From NCBI RefSeq assembly GCF_047496725.1, contig NC_132984.1, positions 5,281,001 to 5,345,000 of the forward strand: DNA of 64,000 nt. The letters run 5' to 3'. The DNA comes from Anoplolepis gracilipes. Taxonomy: Eukaryota > Arthropoda > Insecta > Hymenoptera > Formicidae. Positions within the stretch are counted from its first letter, which is position 1. Each line of letters starts with the position of its first letter. Below the pieces are notes generated by a model, which saw only the letters and a list, made by a program, of their open reading frames with translations, was not told the origin of the DNA and ran no database searches. Below are positions 22,642 through 35,161 of the stretch, in pieces. The translations under genes were made by a program, and so were the position numbers.

Positions 22642-22728
22642 GTGATGGTGCGTTTAATAACGAGGTTGCGGTTTGTGGTCTGCTTAATTGTTGCGAACAG
22701 AATCTCGACAAAGTCCAGTGGAGAGAAG
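22642..22728 (+). CDS. Possible first exon with signal-anchor-like N-terminus (unconfirmed)
   Basis: ATG-ATG start, a frame encoding RLITRLRFVVCLIVANRI and a further 11 residues, then AAG|GTATGC as a possible donor in phase 0. The upstream 130 nt are GC-richer than the surroundings. No downstream partner exon was found before the receptor, so this may be chance or a 5' leader exon. Product not recognised. Confidence 0.2.
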
Positions 22729-24266
22729 GTATGCATTGCAAGTAAGTTACATGTATCGACAGTTAGTCGGAACAATGCATATTCTCGAAGAAATTCTCGA
22801 CATTTGATGCTAAATGATAGATATCTTATTAAATTCTGAAATCGTTCGTATGAAATTGAATGATTTTTAGAAAAGAGACATTTCGTGATTCAATCAAATG
22901 ACTAACAATAAGTAATTGCAATTAAATATTTTATTTAATTTTAATATTTAAATTAATATTTATTAGATTATATTAACTTAAATTAAATATTTAATTAATT
23001 TCAAATAAATAAAAATAAAACATAAATAAATAATTGAAATAAATAATAAATTAAAATAGTTAAATCAATAAAGAAAAAAAAATGACAGGATGTTTAGGAG
23101 AAAAAGAAATACGTCACGGAGCTTATAAGATTCTAAAATTAAAATCTGTGTAGAGTGAAATCTCAATTATCAAAACACGTTTCATTTGTTTTTTTTTTTT
23201 TTTTGGATCTGTGCGTGGGTATCCTTTAGTATCCTGAGGCTTTCAAGAGTGTCCTCTCGCGAGTCCTTTAATCGCACGCGAACAGGAGTAAAAAAACTTC
23301 GCCCGAGGGCGCGATAAATCGTCCTTTATCACAATTCTCGGAATGCTATAGTGCTCTTGTACGAGTGGTTTCTAGCAGGATAATTTATTCGTGCTTAATT
23401 TATCGCGAAGTTCCTGATTAGTATCCTCATGACACCAACATGTGAATTATTACGAATCGATACTCAATTTAAAGATCAGATTCTCTTTCCCGATGATAAA
23501 AATGATCCAAGATAATCATCTATCTAATTTTTTGTGTTTACTTTTGTTCTGGAAATATCAAACGGATATTATTTTTTTTTTTACACGAAAAAATAATAAT
23601 ACAGAGATATAATCGTAATTTTAATTTAATCTGCAAAAGGTCGTATTAATTTCAGATATATATTCTGTCAGGAATATAACCGATTTATATGTGAAAATAA
23701 TAAGCAAGCTCGGAGGATTTAAACCGACAAAATTCATGAATTGAAAATCGGAGAATAATATCGGGGACATAACGTCAATGTAAATTCGATACTTGAACAG
23801 AGCCATATTAATTTCAGGAACACGGATATCAGTATGCAAAACGAGTCGTCCGAGATACGAGAGTGTGAATAGGATCTTTTTTTTTTTTTTATACAATTGT
23901 CTCTTTAATATTCAACCTTCTTTGCATCTTTAAATCCCCCGACTATGCTCATACGAAATGAGGCAATAAAAGTAGCATTTGTTCGCAGGTATGTACATAC
24001 ACGTGGAAAAAATGTACATACATTAGAATTATTACAATTATATATGTAATTTGATACTTCTATCTGTGTGACAAAGCATATATTTCAATAAGCGCTATTT
24101 AATTTTCGCGATTAAAAGAGATTTATTTCATTATATAAATGTAATTAAATCCAATTTAATACATTTAATAATCTTTATAAAAGCAATTTTACTTTTAATT
24201 AGCTTTATTATATATATACTATTAGGTTTCTTAAACACTTATTATATATTTCAATTTAATAAAAAA

Positions 24267-24312
<46 letters not shown>

Positions 24313-24379
24313 TTGAAAGCAATAGTTCCTAACTAAATATAAAGATAATTATCTTATTATTTTGTAAATTTCATTATTA

Positions 24380-25590
24380 AAAACTATTTTTATCTCTAAA
24401 TAAAATTAGTTAAATTTAATCAAGAAGTGACAGCAATTTAAAGAGTTTTTACTTATTCATAAAAACCAAAATAATATATATTTTATACAAGGTTCCCATA
24501 ACTCTTGATTAATATTTTAGATGGTGAGAGAAGCTGGAATTTTGAACAAAAAGTTCCTTTACCGATTTTGGCTCAGACTATATTTACGGAGTTATTAACA
24601 ATTAAATCGTACATTTCCGGTTATAATTCTATATTTTATTTTAAATATATATATTTAACTTTTAAATAAAACTAGTTAAATTTAATCAGAAAGTTCACGA
24701 GGCAACGATTTCAAAAATCGACAAATATAAATTTATTTATAAAAATAAGAATATAATCTATATGATACAGACGTTTCTTGTATATTTTTCTCGTTGAAAT
24801 AAATAATTGTTTGACTTTTAAATAACATTAGATAAATTTAACCAAAACCTGCACGAAACAACAATTGAAAAAGTCGACAGATTTAAATCATTTATTAAAA
24901 TAAAAATATAACCTATATGTTACAAACGTTTCTTGTATTTTTTTCGTTGAAATAAATAATTGTTTGACTTTTAAATAACATTAGATAAATTTAATCAAAA
25001 ACTGCATGAGGTAACAATTGAAAAAAGTCGACAGATTTAAATTATTCATAGAAATAAGAATATAACCTATATGTTACAGAGACGTTTCTTGTATTTTTCT
25101 CGTTGAAATAAATAATTGTCTGATTTTTAAATAACATTAGATAAATCTAATCGAAAAGTTCACGAAGTAACAATTTAAAACAATGGATAGATTTTTTATT
25201 TATAGAAATAAGAATAAAACTTATATCCTACGTTTCTTTGTATTTTTGTATATTTCTCATTTAAATAAATAACTGTTTTTTAAATAAAATTAGCTAAATT
25301 TCATCAAAAAGTTCACGAGGCAACGATTTTAAAAATTGACAGATCCAAATTTATTTACCGAAATAAGAATATAATCTATGTCAGGTTTCTCTATATTTCT
25401 CCTTTAAATAAATAACTGTTTGACCTTTAAATAACATTATCTAAATTTAATCGAAAAATTTGAGAGAAGGATTTAAAAAATTGACAGATTTTTAAAGTTA
25501 TTCACAAAAAAATAACCTTTATCTCATATCACGTTTCCTTTTATTGTCATTTAAATACATAATTGTTTAACGTCTAAATAAGTTATTTTA
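24380..25590. repeat. Diverged tandem array, unit about 155 bp
   Basis: Blocks related to TTTAAATAACATTAGATAAA, then AAAAGTTCACGAGG, then CGTTTCTTGTATTTT recur. They appear at about 24391, 24656, 24814, 24965, 25127, 25272, 25420 and (partial) 25570. Spacing is mostly 150-160 nt; the first interval is longer and disrupted. Confidence 0.75.
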
Positions 25591-26217
25591 ATAATTGTTT
25601 AATAACTTTCTTTTTAACAAACGTGCCCTACACAATGCCATTTTCCAGCAAATCTCCTCTTTTCATGGCAAAAACACGTCTTAATGAAAGCTGTCACCTG
25701 TGTCCGCGTCGCTAGAATTTACTAGGTTCTCGCAAGTTCTCGCGTCGAGAAAATGTCCATTTGGATGTGCGGGAAATATACTTTTAACGACGCGTATCAC
25801 GCTCAGCGCGACGAATGAGCGCGAGAAGAACGTCTCAGCATTTCAGTAACACAATATCTCTAATGGTTTTCCAGAAATTGGTTTCCTTGGGAAAGGAAGG
25901 GAACTGGAGCGCGAGAGGAATATATACTCGCTAAAAATCACCGTCGCCGTCGAAAGGGCAAGTGTTTGCCGTCCTTTTTATTTATTGATAAGACGTTGCA
26001 TTTCGCGCATGAGTGCAAACGGGCATCCCTAATAATACAAGTCCAGGGGGGGGGGGGTTGACAAGCGAAGGACGAACAGGTGTCTCCCGATGTGGGCAGG
26101 CCGTACGGGGTGGGCGACGCATGCTCGTGGCGTCCCCGTCGTTCTCGTCCGGGGGTGGGGGAACGGGGATGAGAAGGCAACCCCCGTGGTTAGGGGTGGT
26201 TGGTGTGAGCAGCAAGA

Positions 26218-26255
26218 TATAAAAGCCAGTGGGCCAGTAGTCCGCGGCAAAGCAA
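26218..26255 (+). promoter_or_regulatory. Candidate TATA-box promoter upstream of the 5-HT2A-type receptor
   Basis: TATAAAAG at 26218-26225 sits in a GC-rich patch. About 25-30 nt downstream is CCAGTAGTCCGCGG, a possible initiator region. It is 2.4 kb upstream of the receptor ATG, so a spliced or long 5' leader would be needed. A conserved-looking acceptor GCGCTTTCAG at about 28562 could join such a leader to the coding exon. Confidence 0.3.
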
Positions 26256-27765
26256 CCCTCGTGGATCGCGTCGCTCGCTTTTCCGGTGGTGACGGATTCC
26301 CGCGAATTGTCATTCCCATTCCTCCCCTCCCCGTAACCCCGTCCCCCCTTCCTCTTTCGGTCATCTGGTGCGGACTTGAAAAAAGGAAAAAAAGAAATCA
26401 CCGCGTGGAAAAAAAATCATCCTTCCCGGAAAGTGTCTCCTTCCCTTCGAGGCGATGGGGAGGAAGAGTTCGCCGAGAAATGTGCGTGTCAAATCACCAC
26501 CACCGCGGTGGTTCAACCAAGTATTTTCGATAAATTATCCGCACCTCAAGTTTTCCACATCAGCTTCCATTGCTTTGCTCGATTTGAATTCCCGAAACAG
26601 CGGAGAGACGGCCACGAAACCTCCCGCTCCGTCTCCTTCGGAGACTCCGAATTCTCCAGCTTCCTCTCTTCGTCGATTTATTAAATTATGTCCTTGGAGT
26701 TTTTCAGATGAAGGATTCTCCCCGAAAAGTTTTGACTTTCTCATTAAACTCACGAATCGGATTCTTAAAATTTTAGGATTTCCCACTGTGTTCTCGAAAA
26801 TTATTTTGCAGTTTTTTATTAATATATTTTAATATATTTTTCGTAATATTTTTTATAGATTTCTTCGAAATTTATTTCTTTTGTTATTTCCAATGAAATC
26901 GGGATTCTCGATTTCTTAAAATTTATTTATTTTTTTTGTTGATTCATTGAATTTATTGAATTAATGTAATTCATACTCTTGAATGTTTGAAAAAATTATC
27001 TAAAAAGTTTAGTTCTCGAGAATATTTTTTAAAATTAATTTAAATAATTCTTAAAATTTTTCTTCAGTCCTATTAAAATAGGATAGAACAGGATAGAATA
27101 AAATAAATTTCATTTTCTACATATTTTAATCTACTTTAGATTATTTTTTTATTCATTGAGTTTAAAAGAAATGGATATTATAAAAGGACCGTCGAATTTC
27201 TTTTAATTCCCTAAAGAACACTCGTTAAAATTAAGAACTCCAATTCTCGAGACCATGTTGTAACTTGACGACTCTTTGCACAATTTTTACATCCTTAGAC
27301 TATTTTAAAACTTTTCTCCTTTCAGAATTTTACCCTACCTGGAGCACCTTACAAGCTCTTTAAAGAGGTTCCGCCGCAAATCAATTCAAGACACGTAAAA
27401 TATCTTCACAAATCCGAGATTTTCCGAGATTTTATCCAACCAATTGAATTTGCGACAGATTAATTGCCACAAAAGTAACGTATCTACCGCGATGATATTC
27501 GCGATCATCGATGTAACCTGTTGAGCGTGTAATCCTTAACCATCGATACATCACCCGATATATCGGATCAGTCGCATCGATGCAATTGAATCGCTATCAA
27601 TATCCACGCAAGATGAGAATGGCCTCTTCCGTCTTCAGGAGAAGAGAAACCTTCTTCCAGAAAATACCTTTGCAATTTCATAAAGGGATGATCGACGCAA
27701 ATATTCGAGATTAAACAACTAATTTATTTATTTTAAATTAATGTAAATTTGTATAAATTATATAT

Positions 27766-27770
27766 ATATA

Positions 27771-27814
<44 letters not shown>
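27766..27814. repeat. TA microsatellite
   Basis: Nearly uninterrupted TA repeats within AT-rich sequence upstream of the receptor gene. Confidence 0.85.
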
Positions 27815-27818
<4 letters not shown>

Positions 27819-28137
27819 TAATTTAATTATTATATAATTATTTTATTTATTTATTTTAAAAGCCTTGGAAATTTTCTTGGCCCGTCAAATTATTATTCTG
27901 GAATTTCTTCGGAGATCTCTCTTTGACTCTCTTTCAGTCTCTCTTATGTTCGCATTTTTAGATCCTCTCGTAGCTTTTTGTCTTTATTAAATCCTCTGCT
28001 TCCAAATTCTTAGGGTCCTCGAAATTTTAATTTATTAGATTCTTGACTTCGTAAACTCCTGGCTCTCGAATTCTTGTTGCGACAACGAATTCTTAAATTC
28101 CGAAATTCCATGGCGTTTTAGAATTTTCCGGCTATTC

Positions 28138-28171
<34 letters not shown>

Positions 28172-28420
28172 ATATTCTCTTTCGTTCCTGAAATTTCTCG
28201 TTTCCCCTGAAATATTTCATTTTGAAATACACATATCGCGTTGGTCAGCTTTGATCCTCTTTCGGCTCTCTTTCTCTCTCTCTCTCCCCCGGTTGCATGA
28301 CGTCTCTTAATTAGGTTACTTAATTACATCTCTCGTGTATCCCTTGTGAATCCTCGAGCCTTCCGTCTCATAAATCTTCAAAACCCTCCGATATATTTCC
28401 AACGCAATTAATCTCCCGAA

Positions 28421-28472
<52 letters not shown>
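28421..28472. repeat. TA microsatellite close to the receptor start
   Basis: AT/TA repeats interrupted by one ACAT and ending in TGTGTGTATG, about 160 nt upstream of the 5-HT2A-type start codon. Confidence 0.85.
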
Positions 28473-28630
28473 ATGAAACGCTGTTATATATCATTTCCCA
28501 TTGATTTCCGATTACCATGGATCTCGACGACCCCTTCGACGATTCTGAATAGTGCGCTTTCAGATGCAACGTCCCCGGGTGCCGTGAAAGAAGTGCGCGT
28601 TTTTGTGAAGGGTGAAGTTTTGACTGAGCG

Positions 28631-28970
28631 ATGACGGGGTCAACGACCACCGTCTTGGCGGATACCTACGACCCGCTGGTCCTGTGGGATGCCGATGTTT
28701 CCACCGCGAACGACAGCGAGCTCCTCGACCTGGAGACGACGAGCGCGAGTCCCGCCGGAAGCAACGAGGACGGACTTAATAATTGGTGGGCGATGCTGGC
28801 CCTGGTCCTTGTGCTGGGGACGGCGGCGGGAAATATCCTGGTGTGCCTGGCCATCGTCTGGGAACGTCGGCTACAAAACGTCACTAATTACTTCCTGATG
28901 AGCCTGGCCATCACGGATCTCATGGTCGCCATCCTGGTGATGCCGCTGGGTATCCTTACCCTCGTCCGGG
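28631..28970 (+). CDS. 5-HT2A: 5-HT2A-type receptor exon 1: N-terminus, TM1, TM2
   Basis: 340 nt from ATG to CGG G|GTGAGT, phase 1. It encodes the extracellular N-terminus, TM1 and TM2. It ends inside the Gly codon that begins extracellular loop 1. Confidence 0.93.
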
Positions 28971-30072
28971 GTGAGTTTTTGAATTAATATAAAATCCGCG
29001 AAAAAGACGATCTGAAATCAAGATTGTAATTTCCCACGCTTTTGGGAACGAGAATATTTAATTGTATTTGATGTATTTCACATACATATATTTAATCTGG
29101 CGATATTTATTCTTGATATATAAATATGAATATCGCCAGATTAAATACATATATCTGAAATTATTAAATATATATATATGATATTAATTAATATTTTATA
29201 TTTTATAGTATAGTAGAAATTAATATAATAATATTAATTTCTACTATAATTAATATTAATTAAATTCATATAATTTAATCTTGATACATTTTATATATTA
29301 CGAATAAATATCACCAGATTAAATATATATGTGAAATTATTAAATATATATGAATTTAATTAATATTTAATATTTAATAATACAGTAAAATTAATAATAC
29401 TAATATAAATAAATAAATAAATATCATAATAGAATATTATATATAAATAAATATGTTGCGAATACAATATATCCACACGTCACAAAATTGAATAAAAGAG
29501 TCTTTAGAAATATATACCTAGCGTTTCGAATAAAGTGTCGCCTGCTTGTTTCCAGCAATTTAATGGACGACAAGGGGCGCGTAAGGGGTGCTATTTATCA
29601 CTAGTATCGCACAATATTTGGCGAATCTGGTGTACGGGAGAGGATCCGTGCAATTTCCCGACATCTCGAATAAAATGCGCGGTTTACAAAGAGAGAGAGA
29701 GAGAGAGAGAGGGAGAGAAAAAATCGTGGGAAATGAAAAACCCTGTCGAGGGTGATAGGGACACTATTTACCGACCCGTTGCTATTTCGAACAATTTGTG
29801 AGAGGAGAGGCATGGAATTCGCGAATAAGAGCGCTATTTACCGGGTACGCGTATTTAGAGTAAAATCGGAATGGAAAGAGTTAAATGTGTTTCCGAAATA
29901 AAGCGTCGGCTCTCTCATTTCGAGGGAGAGGACAAAGGGGTTAAATATTTCTCGCGTGCCAAACGCGAATTACTTGTCCGGAAAAGTGTCAACGATAAAA
30001 AATTTTTTAAAAATATATGTAAAAAACAGCTGGAAAGAAGAATCGCTACTCGTTATTTTGAGAGGGACAATA

Positions 30073-30106
<34 letters not shown>

Positions 30107-33100
30107 CGCGCGCGAGCTTGCATAAGGGCTCGCTATTTAACGCCGACACTATTTAATGCCGTGCCCATATTTACCGAACTGTGCAATAAAAAAAAAAGAA
30201 AAAAGAGGAAAGGTTAAAACGCGCCTGCAAACAAAAACGCCGCTCGCTTATTTCCAACGGATTCCTGAGAAACTCCCCTTCCCCTCCCCCTCTTGACAAC
30301 AATATTACAATCAAAAAAATCTCTCTCTACAAAATGCTGATTACATTCTTCATCGTAGAAAATAATATGTCGAAAAGTAACTGCAGGCACGAGTGTTTCA
30401 AGTTTTTTTTTTACAGACACACTGTCCGAATTTTGCAAACAGAATTTCCAGACATTCTTCTGAACTTTTAGAAAAATAACGAATGATTAAAACAGATCTG
30501 ATGAAATTACTTTTAGCTATTCAGAGCTGACAGATTGTCTGGTGAAATTACTTTCAAACACTCAGATCTAAAAATTCAAACAAAAATGTGTTTGAACTCT
30601 TGAACAATTTTTTACAGTGACAATTAAAAATTTCTGACAGAAAAATAAGATTTAGAATAAAATTAGTGCAAAAATATAGAATATTAATATTAATATTATA
30701 TTATATCGTTATGATTAATATTAATATTAACATTATATTAATATAATATAAAAATATTAATATTAATATTAAAAATGCCACGAGCTTTCCTCGATATTTT
30801 TTAAATCTAAAATGCTTATTATGTTTATAAAAAAAATGTCTAAAAAATATTCTTGCACGTGCGATTATTCTTAATATCAATATAATACTTACACAATCAA
30901 AGGATTTTCGATCTATCTTCCTTAAAATGCTAATTATGTTCTTTATCAGTTAAAAGTTTCTGACAGAAAAGTAAAATTCGGAATAAAGTTATTTTTAAAA
31001 AATATATAATATTAATATTGTAATAACAGTATGTTATTATATTAATAATAATATATTAATCTTATTAATAATAATATACTAATATTAAAAATACTGCGAG
31101 TTTTTCTCGATACTTTTTTAATGCAACTTAAAATGCCCCTATTACATTTAGAAGAAATAAATGTCGAAGAATATTTTTACGGAGACCAAACAAATTATTA
31201 AAGTTAAGTGTTCCACGAAGAAATAGAAAGATAAAGCGGTCGAGAAAAGGAAATGTCATTAGGACACACCGTGTTTTCTCTCTCTCTCTCGGGATGTCAT
31301 TACCCGAGATATTTGCCTGTCTACGTCGAATAAATCAACGGGAACGAGAAGAGATCCTGGAAGAAGAGGATCCATTCGAGGAAGCCGCATCGAGTAAAGG
31401 GCCAATGGTTATCGTCCGCAACAAAGGGGTTAAAAAGTTCGCTCCCCGCCGAGTGAAACATTAGCTGTCCGGGGGGGGGGAGGGGAGAGGGGAAGGAAGG
31501 AAGACTCGAGGAGGAAGGAACGCCAACGACTATTGTGGCTATTCGTAGACCCATCGTACAGGCTTATTTGGGGAAGATGAGGAGGGGCAGCAGGGAGGGG
31601 CGGAATTGGCGTATAAGGGCGCATAAATCGCCCTATTTATCGCCGGGGCGCATTAGCCGGACTCTGCACATCGGTCTTCTCGCGTGATAGGTGGCTCGTA
31701 CACTTTTACGAGTCAGCTCCGGAGGAGCTCAAGGCTCCTTGTCGGCCGAAACGAGCGCGCTTATGCATAATGGATCACCCACGGTGATGCTTACTCGACG
31801 CTCGCGAATGCAAACGCGAACCGGCGCATCCGTGCAAGTGACATGTCGCTTCCACCGCCCGGTGTACATATATGTGTGTATACATATATAAAATACAAAC
31901 ATACAAACGACAAAAACTAATTGCCGGCGAATGGTAAACGACGGAGATAGAATCGAAAAAAGGAATTAATAACAATTCAAGATGATCTCTTGAGATAGGG
32001 GACTTATATATATATATATATGCAGGCGATCTCTTTCTTTATTTTTTCCAAATATCGAATAAAATATTAAATATTTTGGTGGAAAGATTGGTTTTGGAGT
32101 TTTAAATTATTTGCATAATTTATTGATAATTTTTTAGTAGAAATTTATTTAATAATTCATTTAATAATTTAGATGGAGATAGTCATAGTTCTTTCTTTCC
32201 TTTTTTTTTTTTTTTTTTTTTTCAAACACCGAATGAGATATTAAATATTTTAGTTAAAAAATTGTGTTCTAGAGTTTTGAATAATTTATTTATAACTTTA
32301 TTGATAATTTATTTAGTGGCAATTTAGTTGATAATTTTTTAAATATTAATTTTGCGAATAATTTATATATATTTTATTATATATTTATCTAACAGAGGGG
32401 AATGTTAACATATTTTAAAAGATAATTAATAACCTTCTTGGTAATTAATAATAATCTCTCATACATATATATATGTATATAAATATGTAATTTATTATTT
32501 TGTAGATAATAATAATTATTTCCATTGTATTATATTATTCATCGCTTTCATTAATTTGTTATTAAAAGCACTATTTATTCCTGTTACTGTCACCAATAAC
32601 GATGTTAAATAATGAGTTTGCAAAAACGAATCAAACGTCTTTAAGAATGTGTAAAATAAATAGAGTATCTACTCAAATCTTGTAAAAAAATTGCTGAAAA
32701 TTCGTTAAAAATTTCTTAAAAATATCCTAAAAATTCGCTGAATGTCTCAAGTATTTCTATTTAAAGCTCTAGATAAAGAAAATATTTTAAAGATTTTTTT
32801 ATGCAATCTTCTAAAATAAGTCTCTTATTATACATTTTTTATTATACACATTTTCTTATGCTTTTCATTCATGCAAAGAAAAAATACAAAATCACATTTT
32901 AAATGCTTTTATAAATATGCTAAAGAAAACTAAATAGCTTTTATTAAGATAAAAATTTTTAACTTTAACATTTTCATTTTTCACTAAAAATTAAAATAAA
33001 GAAAATGCATTGCATATTCAACATTTTATCAAACCACTGAATATATAATAAACAGAGATAGATACGTATTTATAATCTGTATAATTTATATATAAAAGCA

Positions 33101-35123
33101 AAATGATCAAAGAGAGAATTTTTTTAAAAAGTCCAAATATACATATAAAATTTTCTGATTTCACCAAATAAAAAAAAAATCACTTCCATGTTTTTCCAGA
33201 AAGTATATATATACACCCTAGTAAAACACGGAAAGTTTTCATAAGAGAATTTTATCGAACGTTCGACCTTTATCGAAATAAACTATCTTTAATATCGTGA
33301 ACGACAATTCTCCTCCCACCCTCCCTCCCCCCCCCTCGCGGTAGGATTTCGCATAGTTGCGTTAAACGACGACTTAATTTAGCCAAGACAGGGTCAAATA
33401 TAGATCCACGAAAGAAAGACCCGAGCACGGAGGAAATAAACAAAGATCGATTGCGCAGAAATAACCTACACTCGCCCCCGGGAGTTGCCGCTTTAATTTC
33501 TCCCCGAGGAGGAGAAAAGGATTCGTGTCCTGGGCTGGTCAATCACGACTGCTATTTCTGCCAAGGATATAACCGATGTCCCCGAGAAGTGTGTATTTGT
33601 GTCGGGTTGTTGCGTAAGAAATGCGTTTTTTTTTTTTTTTTTTAATTTACGTCCTCAGGCAATTTCCGAAAAAATAAAAATTTTTTATTCCTTATTTTAA
33701 GATTTTTTGAAAAAAAAATTCGAAAATCTAAGAAATTGCAAAGAATTCAAAAGGATCTCGAAAAAAAATAAATATATATATATATGCGAAGCGGATATAA
33801 ATTCGAAGGGAGGTGAAAAGTATTGCGAGACAAGTCGAGGAGTCGTTAAGCAAGAAAATAGATTTCGGGACGGCGGCTCCAAATGAACAGAACTAAAGAG
33901 ACGAGGGATCAAATGAAATATTCATCAGGCATAATTATTCAGGCAAAGCCGGGAAACTTTTGGGAAAGATCGGCCAATTAAGCGGGGATAATTTCGAAAG
34001 ACGGTGTATCATTCGATCCCGAGGGACGCAGGTCGGAATAAGGGAAGGAGGTCCTATGTGAGATCAAAACATCACGAAAGTTGAATATTCGCAAGATTTA
34101 TAAATATACGAGTATTAAATAAATATATAATAAATAACATTGGTATTTTTTTCAGAGAGATTCGAGAATTATAAATATCCCAAAATAAATGAAATATTAA
34201 AATAAAAAAGAAAAATAAATAAATTAAACCCGTAAAAAAGATCGAAATCGAAAAATTCTCTAGGCTTTTCATTAATTATCTCATTTCTGAGATTACGTAT
34301 AATTGCGTGGTACGTGATATGAATCCAAATAAAACGAGATAAATAATTCGAGAAGCATAAACTCAATTTTAATTAATTGTTTGATTATTTTAACTTAATG
34401 AAGAGAATCCCTTCTCTCGAAATTAACGTCCTCTTCAACCAACGTAACAAATCAAAATTTAATCGCCAAAAATTAATAAACGAGGGCAGCATTAATTAAC
34501 TCTTTAAAATCTATCGAGAAAGGAGGATACTCGGGGAGGGGCAGGGGCCAGGGGGGGGGAGGTAGATGAAGGACAAGATTCGATGGCAGGACTTGACACG
34601 TGTGTGTGCTCTAGTTAAACTGGGCCTGGAGGATGGGACACGTCGAGGGAATGCGCTTAATTGTAAGTGTCCTGTCCTGCAGGACACTTCCGTCACTCTC
34701 TCTCGTCGGAGGTTCAATCGACGAGAGCTGAACTAACGGACGGGACAGGAGGCAAACGTGTCCTTAACTTTATTATGCACGCGAGAGGGAGAGGCCCTTT
34801 TAATGAAGCCACGCAGGCACACGTCACACGACGCGATGTCACCGATATATATCGACGGCGGCGAAAGGGGACCCGCTTTCTCTCCCTCGGAGAAAGAGAC
34901 GGGACGCGCTTTAATTAACTACTTATGTCGGCGAGTTAATCGAGAATAAACAGACTATCGATTTTCGAGTATCTTGACTTTTTACCAATAAACTTGCGTT
35001 AAAGGCCGATATTACGCGATAATTCCCATAATTAATTACACATAATGCCTATAATTAATGTAATAACACGTATCGATCGATCGCGATTAATTGAAAGCCC
35101 TCCCTCTCCCTCTCCCTCTCCCT

Positions 35124-35161
<38 letters not shown>

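Larger units (their letters stand above)
15766..28630. other. Intergenic DNA upstream of the 5-HT2A-type receptor gene
   Basis: Mostly AT-rich with no firmly supported gene. Contents: a T-run at 16156-16182, a near-perfect palindrome at 17593-17638, a GT microsatellite at 20894-20934, a possible signal-peptide exon at 22642-22728, a diverged tandem array at 24380-25590, and a TATA-bearing GC-rich patch at about 25900-26700. TA and CT microsatellites lie close to the receptor start. Confidence 0.6.

Noticed and set aside
25938..26832. Overlapping frames of up to 147 codons on both strands
   Set aside because: GC-rich patch with G-runs and simple sequence; frames overlap on both strands and resemble no family. 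More likely promoter or leader DNA.
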